This document shows positions 1 to 8,435 of a stretch of 64,000 nucleotides of DNA, piece by piece. Positions within the stretch are counted from its first letter, which is position 1; the number at the start of each line of letters is the position of its first letter. Position numbers and translations under genes: made by a program. The notes below the pieces were generated by a model. That model did not search any database. It saw nothing but the letters and a program-made list of their open reading frames with translations, and was not told the origin of the DNA. The stretch comes from JABDLO01 sp035327565 (GTDB taxonomy: Bacteria; Bacteroidota; Bacteroidia; Chitinophagales; Saprospiraceae): contig DAOLDB010000012.1 in assembly GCA_035327565.1 (NCBI GenBank), positions 1 to 64,000 on the forward strand. The letters are read 5' to 3'.

Positions 1-770
1 CAACCACGTACGGACAGTTTGTACAAGAGCTTGCTGTCACCGGTACGACTTCCCGTAAAAGTACGGCGATTATTGAGATAGGTGCTTTCGATCTTAATGG
101 TGCAGTCATCCAGAATTGCGCGGGTATTTTCCAGAATTTTGGGGTAAATCCGGAACGCTGCTTCCAGCGTTCCGGGTGGATGAAAAACTTCATTGATGCG
201 CGCACAGGATTCTGACGGTAGTTTCGAAAGAATGATATTTCGATCGATACACTGAAGCAGTTTATGCACTCGGTAGCCGTCTTCATTGCGAAACGTGACC
301 GGGCTGAGTACGACCAGCTTTTCCTGATGATGGAGAAGGTAAGAACGATAGAGGTGATTTACTTCTTCAGGGCGTATTGCGACAAATTCGAATGACCTGA
401 GTAATTGTATGCCCACAGGCAGTCTTTTATAGATGATATATGCGTTTTCAAAATCAGGAGCGACTGGTGGTATGGGCTTCTCATCGAGGGAGTGGTTGCT
501 CTGCCATGCATTAAGTTCTCGCCAACCTTCACGGTTACGGGCAATTCCGATGTATAGCATTTCCCGCTCTGCACTCCTGAACTCTATACCCAGGATGGGT
601 TTGATATGCTGCTGCTGACAATGAGTGATAAATTCATATGCGGCCGATGTATTGTTAATGTCGGTTAATACCAGAGTATCAATGTGCATCTCTGCAGCAT
701 ATTGAACAAGCGCTTTGGGAGAAAGTGTCCCGTATCGCAGGCTGAAGTATGAATGACAGTTGAGATACAT
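1..770 (-). CDS. dnaE: DNA polymerase III alpha subunit, second type (partial, N-terminal 256 residues)
   Basis: Replicative or translesion polymerase subunit; only the N-terminal PHP domain lies in the window and the gene continues past the left edge. Reading the minus strand from the ATG at 770 gives one open frame to base 1. It begins MYLNCHSYFSLRYGTLS, followed by LVLTDINNTSAAYEF (about 34-48) and KPILGIEFR (about 59-67), the usual opening of alpha subunits. The metal-binding HxH of active PHP domains is NCH here, so the first His is missing. That favours the shorter, SOS-associated DnaE paralogue common in Bacteroidota over the main replicase, but the body needed to decide is outside the window. 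The 240 bp upstream hold no recognisable gene. Confidence 0.85.
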   Translation of the reverse strand, partial: MYLNCHSYFSLRYGTLSPKALVQYAAEMHIDTLVLTDINNTSAAYEFITHCQQQHIKPILGIEFRSAEREMLYIGIARNREGWRELNAWQSNHSLDEKPIPPVAPDFENAYIIYKRLPVGIQLLRSFEFVAIRPEEVNHLYRSYLLHHQEKLVVLSPVTFRNEDGYRVHKLLQCIDRNIILSKLPSESCARINEVFHPPGTLEAAFRIYPKILENTRAILDDCTIKIESTYLNNRRTFTGSRTGDSKLLYKLSVRG

Positions 771-1010
771 AATAAATGTTGAATAATTCGACTATAATAT
801 GACGAATAAATAGACAAATATGAATATTGTAAAGGAAATGTGCAAGTGTTTCTGACAAATATTTTTAAAGGGAGGATCAGCGGGTAAGTGATGCCATGCT
901 TCTTGAGATGATACACAATTATACCTATGGAAAACCGCTTGTGGATGCAGGTTGCTATACCCCATGCCGGCCGGATTAATTCATGAGCAAAGCCGGTAAT
1001 ATTTGAATAA

Positions 1011-2351
1011 TCAATAGTGGTGTTTGATGAAGCGAAGGACTTTCTCCATTTCGCGACGGGTGGGTAGTGCAGAACCAGGAAAGTTGTTGTGCATAAAACT
1101 AAAAATAAACGTACGTCCCTGATCAGTAAGCAAATACCCGCTTAGACAATGCACTCCGGAAAGAGTGCCGGTCTTGGCAAAGACATAAGGTCCGTCGTCA
1201 CCGGCATATAAATTTTTAATGGTACCACTCACTCCTCCCGCAGGAAAATAGTAATATACTGAAGAGCCACCGAAATCGTCATAGAGTTTTTTGAGAATAT
1301 GAGCAACCGTCCTGGGGGTCAATTTATTATATCTTGATAGTCCGGAACCGTCAAACCAATATACCGGATCCGGGGTGTTCTGCAACACGCTGTCTTTCAT
1401 ATACTGAATGACTTTGTTGGAGCTCAGAGTATCGAATAAGGTAAAGGATGAAGCCAGTAGCAATTGTTCTGCAAGAAAGTTGTCACTCTCATGCATAAAT
1501 TTTCTGTAAATTGAGTCGGGTGTCAAAGCAAAGATCGATTGCCATTCCATAGATTGGGGGACAGGAGAGGCAGTCTTGAGAGGAATACCGGTTTTCCATT
1601 CAAACAAAGCAGAGAACGTCGTTGAGTCCCAACGGATAGGAACGGCACGTTTTATAGTGTCCTGCAGATGTGGATGAAATTTGGCTTTAAATGTATTGGT
1701 TGTTTCCTCTCTTTCCACATAGAATGTGACCCATTGTCCTGTATCCGCAGATACGGACGTTGACATTGTAAAAATCGAAGGATGAACTTCCGGAAAGGAA
1801 TCGCCTGGATTCATTTGAAATCGTACAGCATTGCCAAAAAGTGGTAAATCACTTCTTTCGGTTTGGTAGTAATAGGTGAAATCACCCCAGGACCATCCCG
1901 GGCCATAGCGTTTGTCCACCATATGGTTGCGATCAACGAACACTGTTTTCCCGGAAGTAGCGGATTGTATCCAGGCTATAACCGGACTTTCATCTTCAAA
2001 TTCCGGATGAAACAATGTGGGACCACCTGCCCCTCTGATCCACATCGTGTCACCATCAGAAGCAAAGGCAAGAATAGGTATGGATTTTCCCATGAGGGTA
2101 AATGCAGTGTACAGAGTCAGGATTTTTGTATTGGAAGCCGGGGTAAAATATTTATCAGCAAAGTGATTATACAAAGCTTCTCCGGTTAGAGCATCTGCAA
2201 GATAAAAGCCTGTAAATCCGGCATTGAATACCGGTGAAGCCTTGACAAGTGGATCCAGTTGCCTTGTGACTTTTTTTTCTGTCAGATGAGTGACTTTGCA
2301 TGATAACATCAGCAAAGCGATTAAATATATGATGATATTTTTTGGCATCAC
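1011..2351 (-). CDS. D-alanyl-D-alanine carboxypeptidase/endopeptidase, S13 (PBP4-like) family lipoprotein
   Basis: Peptidoglycan-trimming serine peptidase of the periplasm. The N-terminus is a lipoprotein signal (LMLSC, Cys18). The three penicillin-binding motifs are visible: SNTK (Ser73, nucleophile), the SxN-type motif inside DGSGLSRYN (about 335), and KTG in AKTGTLSG (about 390). At 446 residues it matches the S13 family length. GGAG sits just upstream of the ATG pair at 2351/2348; either Met is possible. It stands alone, 240 bp before dnaE on the same strand and divergent from the hydrolase at 2635. Family assignment is firm; whether it is carboxypeptidase or endopeptidase is not visible. 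Confidence 0.88.
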   Translation of the reverse strand: MMPKNIIIYLIALLMLSCKVTHLTEKKVTRQLDPLVKASPVFNAGFTGFYLADALTGEALYNHFADKYFTPASNTKILTLYTAFTLMGKSIPILAFASDGDTMWIRGAGGPTLFHPEFEDESPVIAWIQSATSGKTVFVDRNHMVDKRYGPGWSWGDFTYYYQTERSDLPLFGNAVRFQMNPGDSFPEVHPSIFTMSTSVSADTGQWVTFYVEREETTNTFKAKFHPHLQDTIKRAVPIRWDSTTFSALFEWKTGIPLKTASPVPQSMEWQSIFALTPDSIYRKFMHESDNFLAEQLLLASSFTLFDTLSSNKVIQYMKDSVLQNTPDPVYWFDGSGLSRYNKLTPRTVAHILKKLYDDFGGSSVYYYFPAGGVSGTIKNLYAGDDGPYVFAKTGTLSGVHCLSGYLLTDQGRTFIFSFMHNNFPGSALPTRREMEKVLRFIKHHY

Positions 2352-2634
2352 TCCATTAATCTATAGGAAATTTACGGTCGAATTTAGCTAAAACCATGTG
2401 AATAGCAGTATATGAAAAGAACGGTTTTTTCTCAGCTTTTACCTTTTACCCTAATTGATTCATTGTATCAGACGATGATTTATATTGCCGGTGGGTTAAA
2501 ATTGAATAAGGATTGTTGGGAATAATCGTTATTGTAACGTTAAAGACTGCAGGCAAAAACTTTCTAGAGAAATGAAGATACTATATTGCGGGTTGTTTTG
2601 TCTTTAAGAAGCTGTAATTTTACATTAAAAAAAA

Positions 2635-4035
2635 ATGAAAAAAAATATATTCATTATTCTTGGCTTTATACTATGGTCTTCCGGTAGTGTAGAGGCGCAG
2701 CACTATATAGGTAATTGGTATGGTGCTTTGGAGTTAGGGACTACCCGGTTAAAACTCGATTTTAGCATTGCACTCGAAGAGGGAATTTTAAAAACCACTA
2801 TGGATTCCCCTGACCAGGGCGTTCATGATATTGTTATTGAAGAAACGGCGTTTGCCGGAGATACACTTACTTTGAAATCTGCCTCTCTGAATATGGTTTT
2901 TAAAGGGTATGTAGCACCTGCAGGGAATCGTATATCAGGGATTTTTTCACAGAATAATTACGATTTCAAGTTAGTATTGACAAGAACACGCGAAGAGAGT
3001 AATACAAACCGGAGACCACAGGATCCGGTCGAATTTAATTATTACGTAGAGAATGTGCGTTTTGCCAACAGGAAAGATACAGTGGCGTTAGCGGGTACAC
3101 TTACCACTCCATTCGATGGAGATATTAGCCATACGGTTATTTTGATTTCAGGTTCGGGGCCGCAGAACAGAAATCATGAATTACCTGGGGTTAATCACAG
3201 ACCTTTTCTTGTATTATCGGATTATCTTACCCGGAAAGGAATTGCCGTTTTGCGTTATGATGATAGAGGTGTTGCCCAGTCGACGGGAAATTTTATTACT
3301 GCCACCACTGAGGATTTTGCCAATGATACCCGCGCTGCTATTGAATTTGTGCGTTCCCGACCCGACCTGGAAGGTTCAAAGATTGGGTTAATAGGCCATA
3401 GTGAAGGTGGAATGATCGCCTCCATGATAGGCAATGAGGTTGATTTTCTGGTTTTATTGGGGACTCCCGGCACAAATATTCCGCAACTTTTATTATCACA
3501 AAGCAGATTGTTGTCAGAGGTTCAGGGTGTAGAGGATTCGATTATTACAGCAAGTGAAAACATGTTGGCCATGGTATACACCTATCTTGCAACGACAGAA
3601 GATGAAGGAGAGGAGTTGACCAACACATTGAAATCCGTATTTATTGAAGGCCTGTCCTACTACCCTGAAGAAATTACCAACCAGATTGATGCAGACCAAT
3701 TTGCCGAAATGCAGATGGAGTCGGTACTTTCTCCCTGGTTTAGATATTTCCTGCGATTCAGCACTTATGATTATTTATCAAAAGTGGTCATCCCCGTATT
3801 GGGAATCACCGGCACACTGGACCTGCAGGTGCCCTACGGGGACAACCTTGCAGCCATTGAATACGCTTTACAGGAAGCAGGAAACCAACACTTCGAAGTG
3901 TATGCATATGAAGGGGTCAACCATCTATTTCAGACTGCTTTTTCGGGATCAAATACAGAATATGGTTTACTTACCGAAACTTTCAATCCCGGGGTAATGG
4001 AAGAAATTGCAACATGGATTTTAGGACTGAAATAG
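2635..4035 (+). CDS. secreted alpha/beta hydrolase
   Basis: Exported serine hydrolase of 466 residues. A signal peptide ends near VEAQ (about 21). Residues 22-130 form a beta-rich N-terminal domain found in Bacteroidota exported hydrolases; the catalytic part follows. Visible elements are the oxyanion segment ISGSGPQNRNH, YDDRGVAQSTG, the nucleophile elbow GHSEGG, the acid in GTLDLQVP and the His in GVNHLFQ. This layout is that of the prolyl-oligopeptidase/acyl-esterase-like hydrolases; substrate unknown. Its last 15 bases overlap the end of the convergent FMN reductase gene. Confidence 0.82.
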   Translation: MKKNIFIILGFILWSSGSVEAQHYIGNWYGALELGTTRLKLDFSIALEEGILKTTMDSPDQGVHDIVIEETAFAGDTLTLKSASLNMVFKGYVAPAGNRISGIFSQNNYDFKLVLTRTREESNTNRRPQDPVEFNYYVENVRFANRKDTVALAGTLTTPFDGDISHTVILISGSGPQNRNHELPGVNHRPFLVLSDYLTRKGIAVLRYDDRGVAQSTGNFITATTEDFANDTRAAIEFVRSRPDLEGSKIGLIGHSEGGMIASMIGNEVDFLVLLGTPGTNIPQLLLSQSRLLSEVQGVEDSIITASENMLAMVYTYLATTEDEGEELTNTLKSVFIEGLSYYPEEITNQIDADQFAEMQMESVLSPWFRYFLRFSTYDYLSKVVIPVLGITGTLDLQVPYGDNLAAIEYALQEAGNQHFEVYAYEGVNHLFQTAFSGSNTEYGLLTETFNPGVMEEIATWILGLK

Positions 4036-4617
4036 TTGGTCTTCGGACAGCACATTATTTTCTTCAAGAATCTTCTTTTCAAATGAATCTACAAGCTCTT
4101 TGAGGTTTGAGAGAAGTTCTTCATTAGTTACTTGATCACCGGAAAAATTTTCATGAAAGGTGGGAAAGGAATAGGTGTGGATTACCCTGCCCCCATTAAA
4201 CGGGATTCGGTTTTCAGCCATAGTAATCACTGATCTTGCCCCCCTCCTGCCATCGGATGCCCCCATGAGAAAAATAGGCTTATCCTCCCACGCCTTACCC
4301 TTCAGCCGGGAAATCCAATCCAGTGTGTTTTTAAAAAAAGCAGTATACCCACCATTGTGTTCTGCCAGGGACATCAATATACCATCGCTTTCCTTAATCA
4401 ATTTTTTTAATGCTTTAGCTTCTTTGGGATGTCCTTGTTCTCTTTCCAGGTCGACTCCAAATAAAGGCATGTTATAGTCGCGCAGATCGATTACTTTTAC
4501 ATGGACTCTTTTAAATAAAGATGCGGTGAAGCGCAAAAGGCTGCCATTAATTGATTGGGAACTATTACTTCCCCAGAATGCCAATACTGTAGGCTTGTCT
4601 ACTTTGTCTGTGCTCAT
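4021..4617 (-). CDS. NADPH-dependent FMN reductase family protein
   Basis: Flavodoxin-fold reductase that passes electrons from NAD(P)H to FMN or a quinone/azo substrate. The 198-residue length is typical. The phosphate-binding loop is seen as WGSNSSQSINGSL (about 15-27), followed by DLRDYNMPLF, the flavin-contacting SLAEHNGGYTAFFKNTLDW segment and LMGASDGRRG. No signal peptide, so cytosolic. It ends inside the 3' end of the convergent hydrolase gene (15-bp overlap). Physiological substrate cannot be told from sequence. Confidence 0.85.
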   Translation of the reverse strand: MSTDKVDKPTVLAFWGSNSSQSINGSLLRFTASLFKRVHVKVIDLRDYNMPLFGVDLEREQGHPKEAKALKKLIKESDGILMSLAEHNGGYTAFFKNTLDWISRLKGKAWEDKPIFLMGASDGRRGARSVITMAENRIPFNGGRVIHTYSFPTFHENFSGDQVTNEELLSNLKELVDSFEKKILEENNVLSEDQLFQS

Positions 4618-4690
4618 TTACTTTTTGTTTTCTATACTTTCTGTAAATTGTCCGTTAATTATCAGGGGCAATGTTGACACACTACAAGGA

Positions 4691-5473
4691 TCATTGTATT
4701 TCAAAATAGTAACTCAGACTGTCTCCCACAGCAATTTCAGTAATTTGGCGGTTGCCTCCTCTGCTTCCTGAAAGTAAAATGTCGCCATAGCGTCTGTATT
4801 CCTCCCAGGGACTTGAGAACCTGGGCTTTTCATCATCCTTATGAGTGAAAAAATCCCACTGAAGAACTATGTGCCTCTGTTGATCAATATAAATACGATA
4901 CTTATTATCTGGGGTTACCCCAACACCATCAAAAGTTATTTCAATGACTGCTAACGGAGTACCTGAAGTGGTCGTATCTAATCCTGCATAGTGAAGAGTA
5001 ACGCCCGGATCTTTCAACTTGTATGGCATGAAAAGCCAGTATGAATCATTGATCCACATTTCCTTACCTTTTTGAAGATACTTATCCAGACTATCAGACT
5101 TAGTAAGTTCTGTTCCTTTATAATTCACAGTACCTTCCATTTGATCAATATTCATCCTGATCTGAACACTGTCGCGAAGACTTTCAATAATGATATTGTT
5201 GGTTTCTTTATCCCAGATGTGTCGTCTGGTACCCAAAAAATTCCATTTTATATATCGGGTGTTGTTCCATGCTTCTTTTCCACCAAGAGCCAGAAAAACT
5301 TTATCAGCCCAATCAATAGCTAAAGAATCCGATCCCTCTGCGTTAAACCCAGGATGTGTCTGGTAAAGATTTTTAACATAGGATGTATCACCGGAAGAAC
5401 ATGCTAACCATCCTAAAATGATGATGAGCCAAAGACAATGTTTGATGCATAATTGTTTTAATCGTGTTTTCAT
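4691..5473 (-). CDS. hypothetical lipoprotein, possible LolA-like fold
   Basis: Predicted outer-membrane or periplasmic lipoprotein of 260 residues. The likely start is the second Met (5473, MKTRLK); a start at 5491 adds six residues. A hydrophobic stretch ends in the lipobox LACSSG. The mature part is beta-rich and carries a segment pattern like that of LolA/DUF6503-type proteins: a GGKEAW stretch early on, a conversion-type strand region, and YRIYIDQQRHIVLQW near the middle. The gene at 19709 has the same general layout (early HGGMESW, later WWYYISKYDYRLIASR), so the two may be distant relatives. No catalytic motif is seen. Function unknown. Confidence 0.7.
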   Translation of the reverse strand: MKTRLKQLCIKHCLWLIIILGWLACSSGDTSYVKNLYQTHPGFNAEGSDSLAIDWADKVFLALGGKEAWNNTRYIKWNFLGTRRHIWDKETNNIIIESLRDSVQIRMNIDQMEGTVNYKGTELTKSDSLDKYLQKGKEMWINDSYWLFMPYKLKDPGVTLHYAGLDTTTSGTPLAVIEITFDGVGVTPDNKYRIYIDQQRHIVLQWDFFTHKDDEKPRFSSPWEEYRRYGDILLSGSRGGNRQITEIAVGDSLSYYFEIQ

Positions 5474-5491
5474 AAATCTAGATCTAACCAT

Positions 5492-5798
5492 TGCAATTTA
5501 ATCAGGGTTGTATTGTAAATCGTTTTATCCTATTATTCAGAAATCAAAATTTAAGTTTTCAAAGTGCAAACTATGATTCAAAACTCCTTTTTATATTATC
5601 AATAAATGGCTTTTGGGCAAGGTAATTATAGAAATCATTGAAATGCCGTAGCACCAGAAACTGATGGTATAACCTCGTTTAAGGTGATTTCGTTTAGCTA
5701 TTTTCATGAGTAGATGTTCGAATGGTATAAAAAGAGACAAAAATTTTACTGTATTTCAGTCATTTATAAAGGATCGATGAAAAATAATAATAAAATTA
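5492..5798. other. intergenic region upstream of the rplM promoter
   Basis: AT-rich stretch with no credible open frame, between the divergent lipoprotein gene and the rplM promoter. No palindrome of note, no tRNA and no repeat shared with the rest of the window was found by eye. Confidence 0.5.
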
Positions 5799-5830
5799 TT
5801 TCCATTATCAAACTAAGAGCGTTACATTTG
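5799..5830 (+). promoter_or_regulatory. predicted Bacteroidota-type promoter of the rplM operon
   Basis: A perfect -7 box TACATTTG (5823-5830, consensus TAnnTTTG) lies 20 bases after TTTC (5799-5802), a one-mismatch -33 TTTG box. The predicted RNA would start a few bases downstream, near 5836, giving a leader of roughly 40 bases before the rplM GTG. Spacing and boxes fit the known Bacteroidota sigma-ABfr consensus; the start site itself is inferred. Confidence 0.6.
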
Positions 5831-5834
5831 CAGC

Positions 5835-5881
5835 CGCTTAAGAAAGCGATGATTGAAAAAGTTAAAATATTATTAAAGTGA
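5835..5881 (+). promoter_or_regulatory. short 5' leader of rplM: hairpin plus 10-codon upstream ORF
   Basis: A 5-bp hairpin (CGCTT-AAGA-AAGCG, 5835-5848) is followed at once by ATG at 5849. That ATG opens a 10-codon frame (MIEKVKILLK) whose TGA stop (5879-5881) overlaps the GTG start of rplM (5878-5880) as GTGA. This arrangement is typical of translational coupling. The sequence facts are direct; a role in controlling L13 synthesis is inference. Confidence 0.4.
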
Positions 5882-6321
5882 ATACACAAAGCTATAAAAC
5901 CATTTCGGCTAAAAAAGAGGATGTGCAAAGAAAATGGTACATTATCGATGGAGAAGGTGAAGTTGTTGGGCGTATTGCTTCAAGGATTGCATCTGTACTC
6001 CGGGGAAAGCACAAAGCCGATTTTACTCCTCATGTTGACACCGGTGATTTCATTATTGTTGTTAATGCTGATAAAGTTCGATTTACAGGTAATAAATGGG
6101 ATAATAAGGAATATATAACTTATTCTGGATATCCTGGAGGTCAAAAGAGAAAGACGGCTAATGAATTATGGGACAATAAACCTTTGGCCATTTTGGAAAA
6201 TGCAGTGAAAGGCATGTTGCCAAAAAACAAGCTAGGGAGAGCCATGGCTAAAAAACTGTTTTTATATGAAGGTCCCGAACACCCTCATGTTGCTCAGAAA
6301 CCAGAACCATTCAAATTTTAA
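5878..6321 (+). CDS. rplM: 50S ribosomal protein L13 (uL13)
   Basis: Early-assembly protein of the large ribosomal subunit. The 147-residue product has the family signatures WYIIDGEGEVVGRIAS, LRGKHKADFTPHVDTGD, the central GYPGGQKR and the late MLPKNKLGRAM, and ends HPHVAQKPEPFKF, typical of Bacteroidota L13. The start is GTG at 5878: no in-frame ATG precedes the conserved N-terminus, which resembles the NTxSYKTxSA opening of Bacteroidota orthologues. It heads the operon with rpsI (14-bp gap), rpsB and tsf, and its start overlaps the stop of a small upstream ORF. Confidence 0.97.
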   Translation: MNTQSYKTISAKKEDVQRKWYIIDGEGEVVGRIASRIASVLRGKHKADFTPHVDTGDFIIVVNADKVRFTGNKWDNKEYITYSGYPGGQKRKTANELWDNKPLAILENAVKGMLPKNKLGRAMAKKLFLYEGPEHPHVAQKPEPFKF

Positions 6322-6335
6322 TGCAGTAAAAATAT

Positions 6336-6722
6336 ATGGATACGATCAATTCAATTGGAAGAAGGAAGTCCTCCGTTGCGAGGGTTTATCTTAGAAAAGG
6401 AAAAGGAACCATTATGATCAATGGTAAGGATTTAAAAGATTATTTTCCTATGCCCAATATCAGGATGAACGTTATTGACCCATTGGAAACCGTGGATGTC
6501 AATGGTCAATTCGATATTAAGATAAATGTTGATGGGGGTGGATTCAAAGGACAGGCCGAAGCGATTCGAATGGGAATCGCAAGAGCGTTGGTAAAAGTGA
6601 ACGAAGACTTCAAAAAGCCATTAAAGGAAAAGAAATTTTTAACCAGAGATTCCAGAATGGTAGAAAGGAAAAAATACGGAAAGCCAAAGGCAAGAAAAAG
6701 TTTCCAATTCTCCAAACGTTAA
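6336..6722 (+). CDS. rpsI: 30S ribosomal protein S9 (uS9)
   Basis: Small-subunit protein whose C-terminal tail contacts the P-site tRNA. Full-length at 128 residues. Family marks: IGRRKSSVARVYLRKGKG at the N-terminus, the Gly-rich VDGGGFKGQAEAIRMGIARAL helix region, and the basic C-terminus with KARKSFQFSKR, whose last Lys-Arg pair is the conserved decoding-centre tail. Co-transcribed with rplM, the usual bacterial pair. Confidence 0.97.
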   Translation: MDTINSIGRRKSSVARVYLRKGKGTIMINGKDLKDYFPMPNIRMNVIDPLETVDVNGQFDIKINVDGGGFKGQAEAIRMGIARALVKVNEDFKKPLKEKKFLTRDSRMVERKKYGKPKARKSFQFSKR

Positions 6723-6764
6723 TTTTCCGGTTTTTTAAATCATTTCAAAACTATAACATTCATA

Positions 6765-7481
6765 ATGAACAAGCCTACATATAAGGAATTACTCGATGCC
6801 GGTGTACATTACGGACACATGAAAAGAAAGTGGAATCCTAAAATGCTTCCTTACATTTTTATGGAACGTAAAGGAATCCACATCATCGATTTGAACAGGA
6901 CTGCAGAATGCATGGAGCGTGCTGCCCGGGCAATGAAGCAAATTGCCAAATCCGGAAGGAAAATCCTCTTTGTGGCAACCAAAAAGCAAGCCAGAGATAT
7001 TGTATCTGAAGCGGCCAATCGGGTGAATATGCCTTTTGTTACAGAAAGATGGTTGGGAGGAATGATGACGAATTTTGCAACCATCCGCCGGTCAGTAAAA
7101 AAAATGAACAATATTGACCGTATGCTTAATGATGAGAACATTACCAGTATAACTAAAAAGGAGAGATTGACTTTGCAACGTGAGAAAGCAAAGTTGGAAA
7201 AAGTGTTGGGTGGAATTGCCAATTTGAATAGAATTCCTTCTGCGGTATTTATAGTGGATATTCATCATGAACATATTGCATTGGCTGAAGCAAAAAAACT
7301 GGGACTAAAAACTTTTGCCATCGTTGATACCAATAGTGACCCCAACAAAGTAGATTTTCCAATACCAGCCAATGACGATGCTTCCAAATCCATTTCATTG
7401 ATCACTCAATATATGACCAATGCGATATTGGAAGGACTGGAGGAAAGACGTCTTTCCAGGGAAGTCAATGCAGAAGCTTGA
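6765..7481 (+). CDS. rpsB: 30S ribosomal protein S2 (uS2)
   Basis: Small-subunit protein needed for late assembly and mRNA binding. The 238-residue product begins YKELLDAGVHYGHMKRKWNP, then has IHIIDLNRT, the TKKQARDIV segment, VTERWLGGMMTNF and DTNSDPNKVDFPIPANDDA, all S2 hallmarks. Placed 42 bp after rpsI and 43 bp before tsf, the standard rpsB-tsf order joined here to the L13-S9 pair as in many Bacteroidota. Confidence 0.97.
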   Translation: MNKPTYKELLDAGVHYGHMKRKWNPKMLPYIFMERKGIHIIDLNRTAECMERAARAMKQIAKSGRKILFVATKKQARDIVSEAANRVNMPFVTERWLGGMMTNFATIRRSVKKMNNIDRMLNDENITSITKKERLTLQREKAKLEKVLGGIANLNRIPSAVFIVDIHHEHIALAEAKKLGLKTFAIVDTNSDPNKVDFPIPANDDASKSISLITQYMTNAILEGLEERRLSREVNAEA

Positions 7482-7524
7482 TCATTTGAATATTTTTATA
7501 AAATTAATATAATTAAACATAAAT

Positions 7525-8361
7525 ATGAGTGAAGTAATAATTTCAGCAAAAGACGTAAAGGCGTTAAGAGATCAAACCGGAGCGGGTATGATGGATTGCA
7601 AAGCAGCGCTGGCTGAAGCTGAGGGAGATTTTGAAAAAGCCATAGAGATACTCAGGAAAAAAGGACAAAAATTATCATTGAAACGTGCTGACAGAGATGC
7701 TAAGGAAGGTGTAGTCATAGCCAAAGTAAATCAAAATGGTACAAGAGGTGTAGTTGTCCGGTTGAGTTGTGAAACGGATTTTGTTGCTAAGAACGAAGAC
7801 TTTGTTTCAATGACCGAGCGGATCGCTGATATAGCCTTGAATACCTGGTCTTTCGATAAAGATGCACTTGTAACTCAGGATATTGGGGGAATCACGATCG
7901 CTGATAAAATAACCGAACAGGTTGGAGTAATTGGAGAAAAAATTGAATTGGCCGACTATGAAAAAATTGAGGCGCCTCTAGTGTGCTCCTACATTCATAT
8001 GGGCAATAAAGCAGGTGTAATTGTAGGCTTGACTTTATCAGGTGAGCAATTCACTGAGGCAGGTCGGGATGTGGCAATGCAAATTGCTGCCATGAAACCG
8101 GTTGCTGTGAATAAAGACGGAGTTTCTCAGACTGTTATCGACAAAGAAATTGAAATTGGAAAGGAAATAGCAAGACAGGAAGGAAAGCCTGAGGCCATGC
8201 TGGAAAAAATTGCACTTGGAAAGCTCAATAAATTCTTCAAAGAAAGTACATTATTGGAGCAGTCATTTGTAAAGGACAGCAAACAAAGTGTCGATCAGTA
8301 TTTGAGAGGAATCAATAAAGAGCTGACGGTTACTGAATTTAGGCATATAATGCTGGGATAA
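7525..8361 (+). CDS. tsf: translation elongation factor Ts
   Basis: Nucleotide exchange factor for EF-Tu. The 278-residue product has the UBA-like N-terminal domain with VKALRDQTGAGMMDCKAAL (about 10-28), the NEDF-type signature SCETDFVAKNEDFV (about 80-93), and HMGNKAGVIVGL plus VAMQIAAMKPVAV in the core domain. Last gene of the rplM operon; an intrinsic terminator follows 9 bp after the stop codon. Confidence 0.97.
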   Translation: MSEVIISAKDVKALRDQTGAGMMDCKAALAEAEGDFEKAIEILRKKGQKLSLKRADRDAKEGVVIAKVNQNGTRGVVVRLSCETDFVAKNEDFVSMTERIADIALNTWSFDKDALVTQDIGGITIADKITEQVGVIGEKIELADYEKIEAPLVCSYIHMGNKAGVIVGLTLSGEQFTEAGRDVAMQIAAMKPVAVNKDGVSQTVIDKEIEIGKEIARQEGKPEAMLEKIALGKLNKFFKESTLLEQSFVKDSKQSVDQYLRGINKELTVTEFRHIMLG

Positions 8362-8370
8362 ATAAAAAAG

Positions 8371-8396
8371 GAGCGACTCATTGGGTCGCTCTTTTT
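8371..8396 (+). terminator. intrinsic terminator after tsf
   Basis: Perfect 7-bp stem GAGCGAC/GTCGCTC (8371-8377 and 8385-8391) with a 7-base loop, followed by TTTTT. It ends the rplM-rpsI-rpsB-tsf transcript and separates it from pyrH. Confidence 0.9.
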
Positions 8397-8435
8397 GTAT
8401 ATGCTCATTTTGTTTAACGACCAATAAATTTGATT

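Noticed and set aside
2593..2622. TTG, 19 bases, TAATTTTA before the hydrolase gene at 2635
   Set aside because: Spacing is right but the box has a mismatch and would leave an almost leaderless mRNA.
8425..8432. TAAATTTG box before pyrH
   Set aside because: It matches the -7 consensus but has no -33 box at the right distance and would start RNA at or beyond the ATG.
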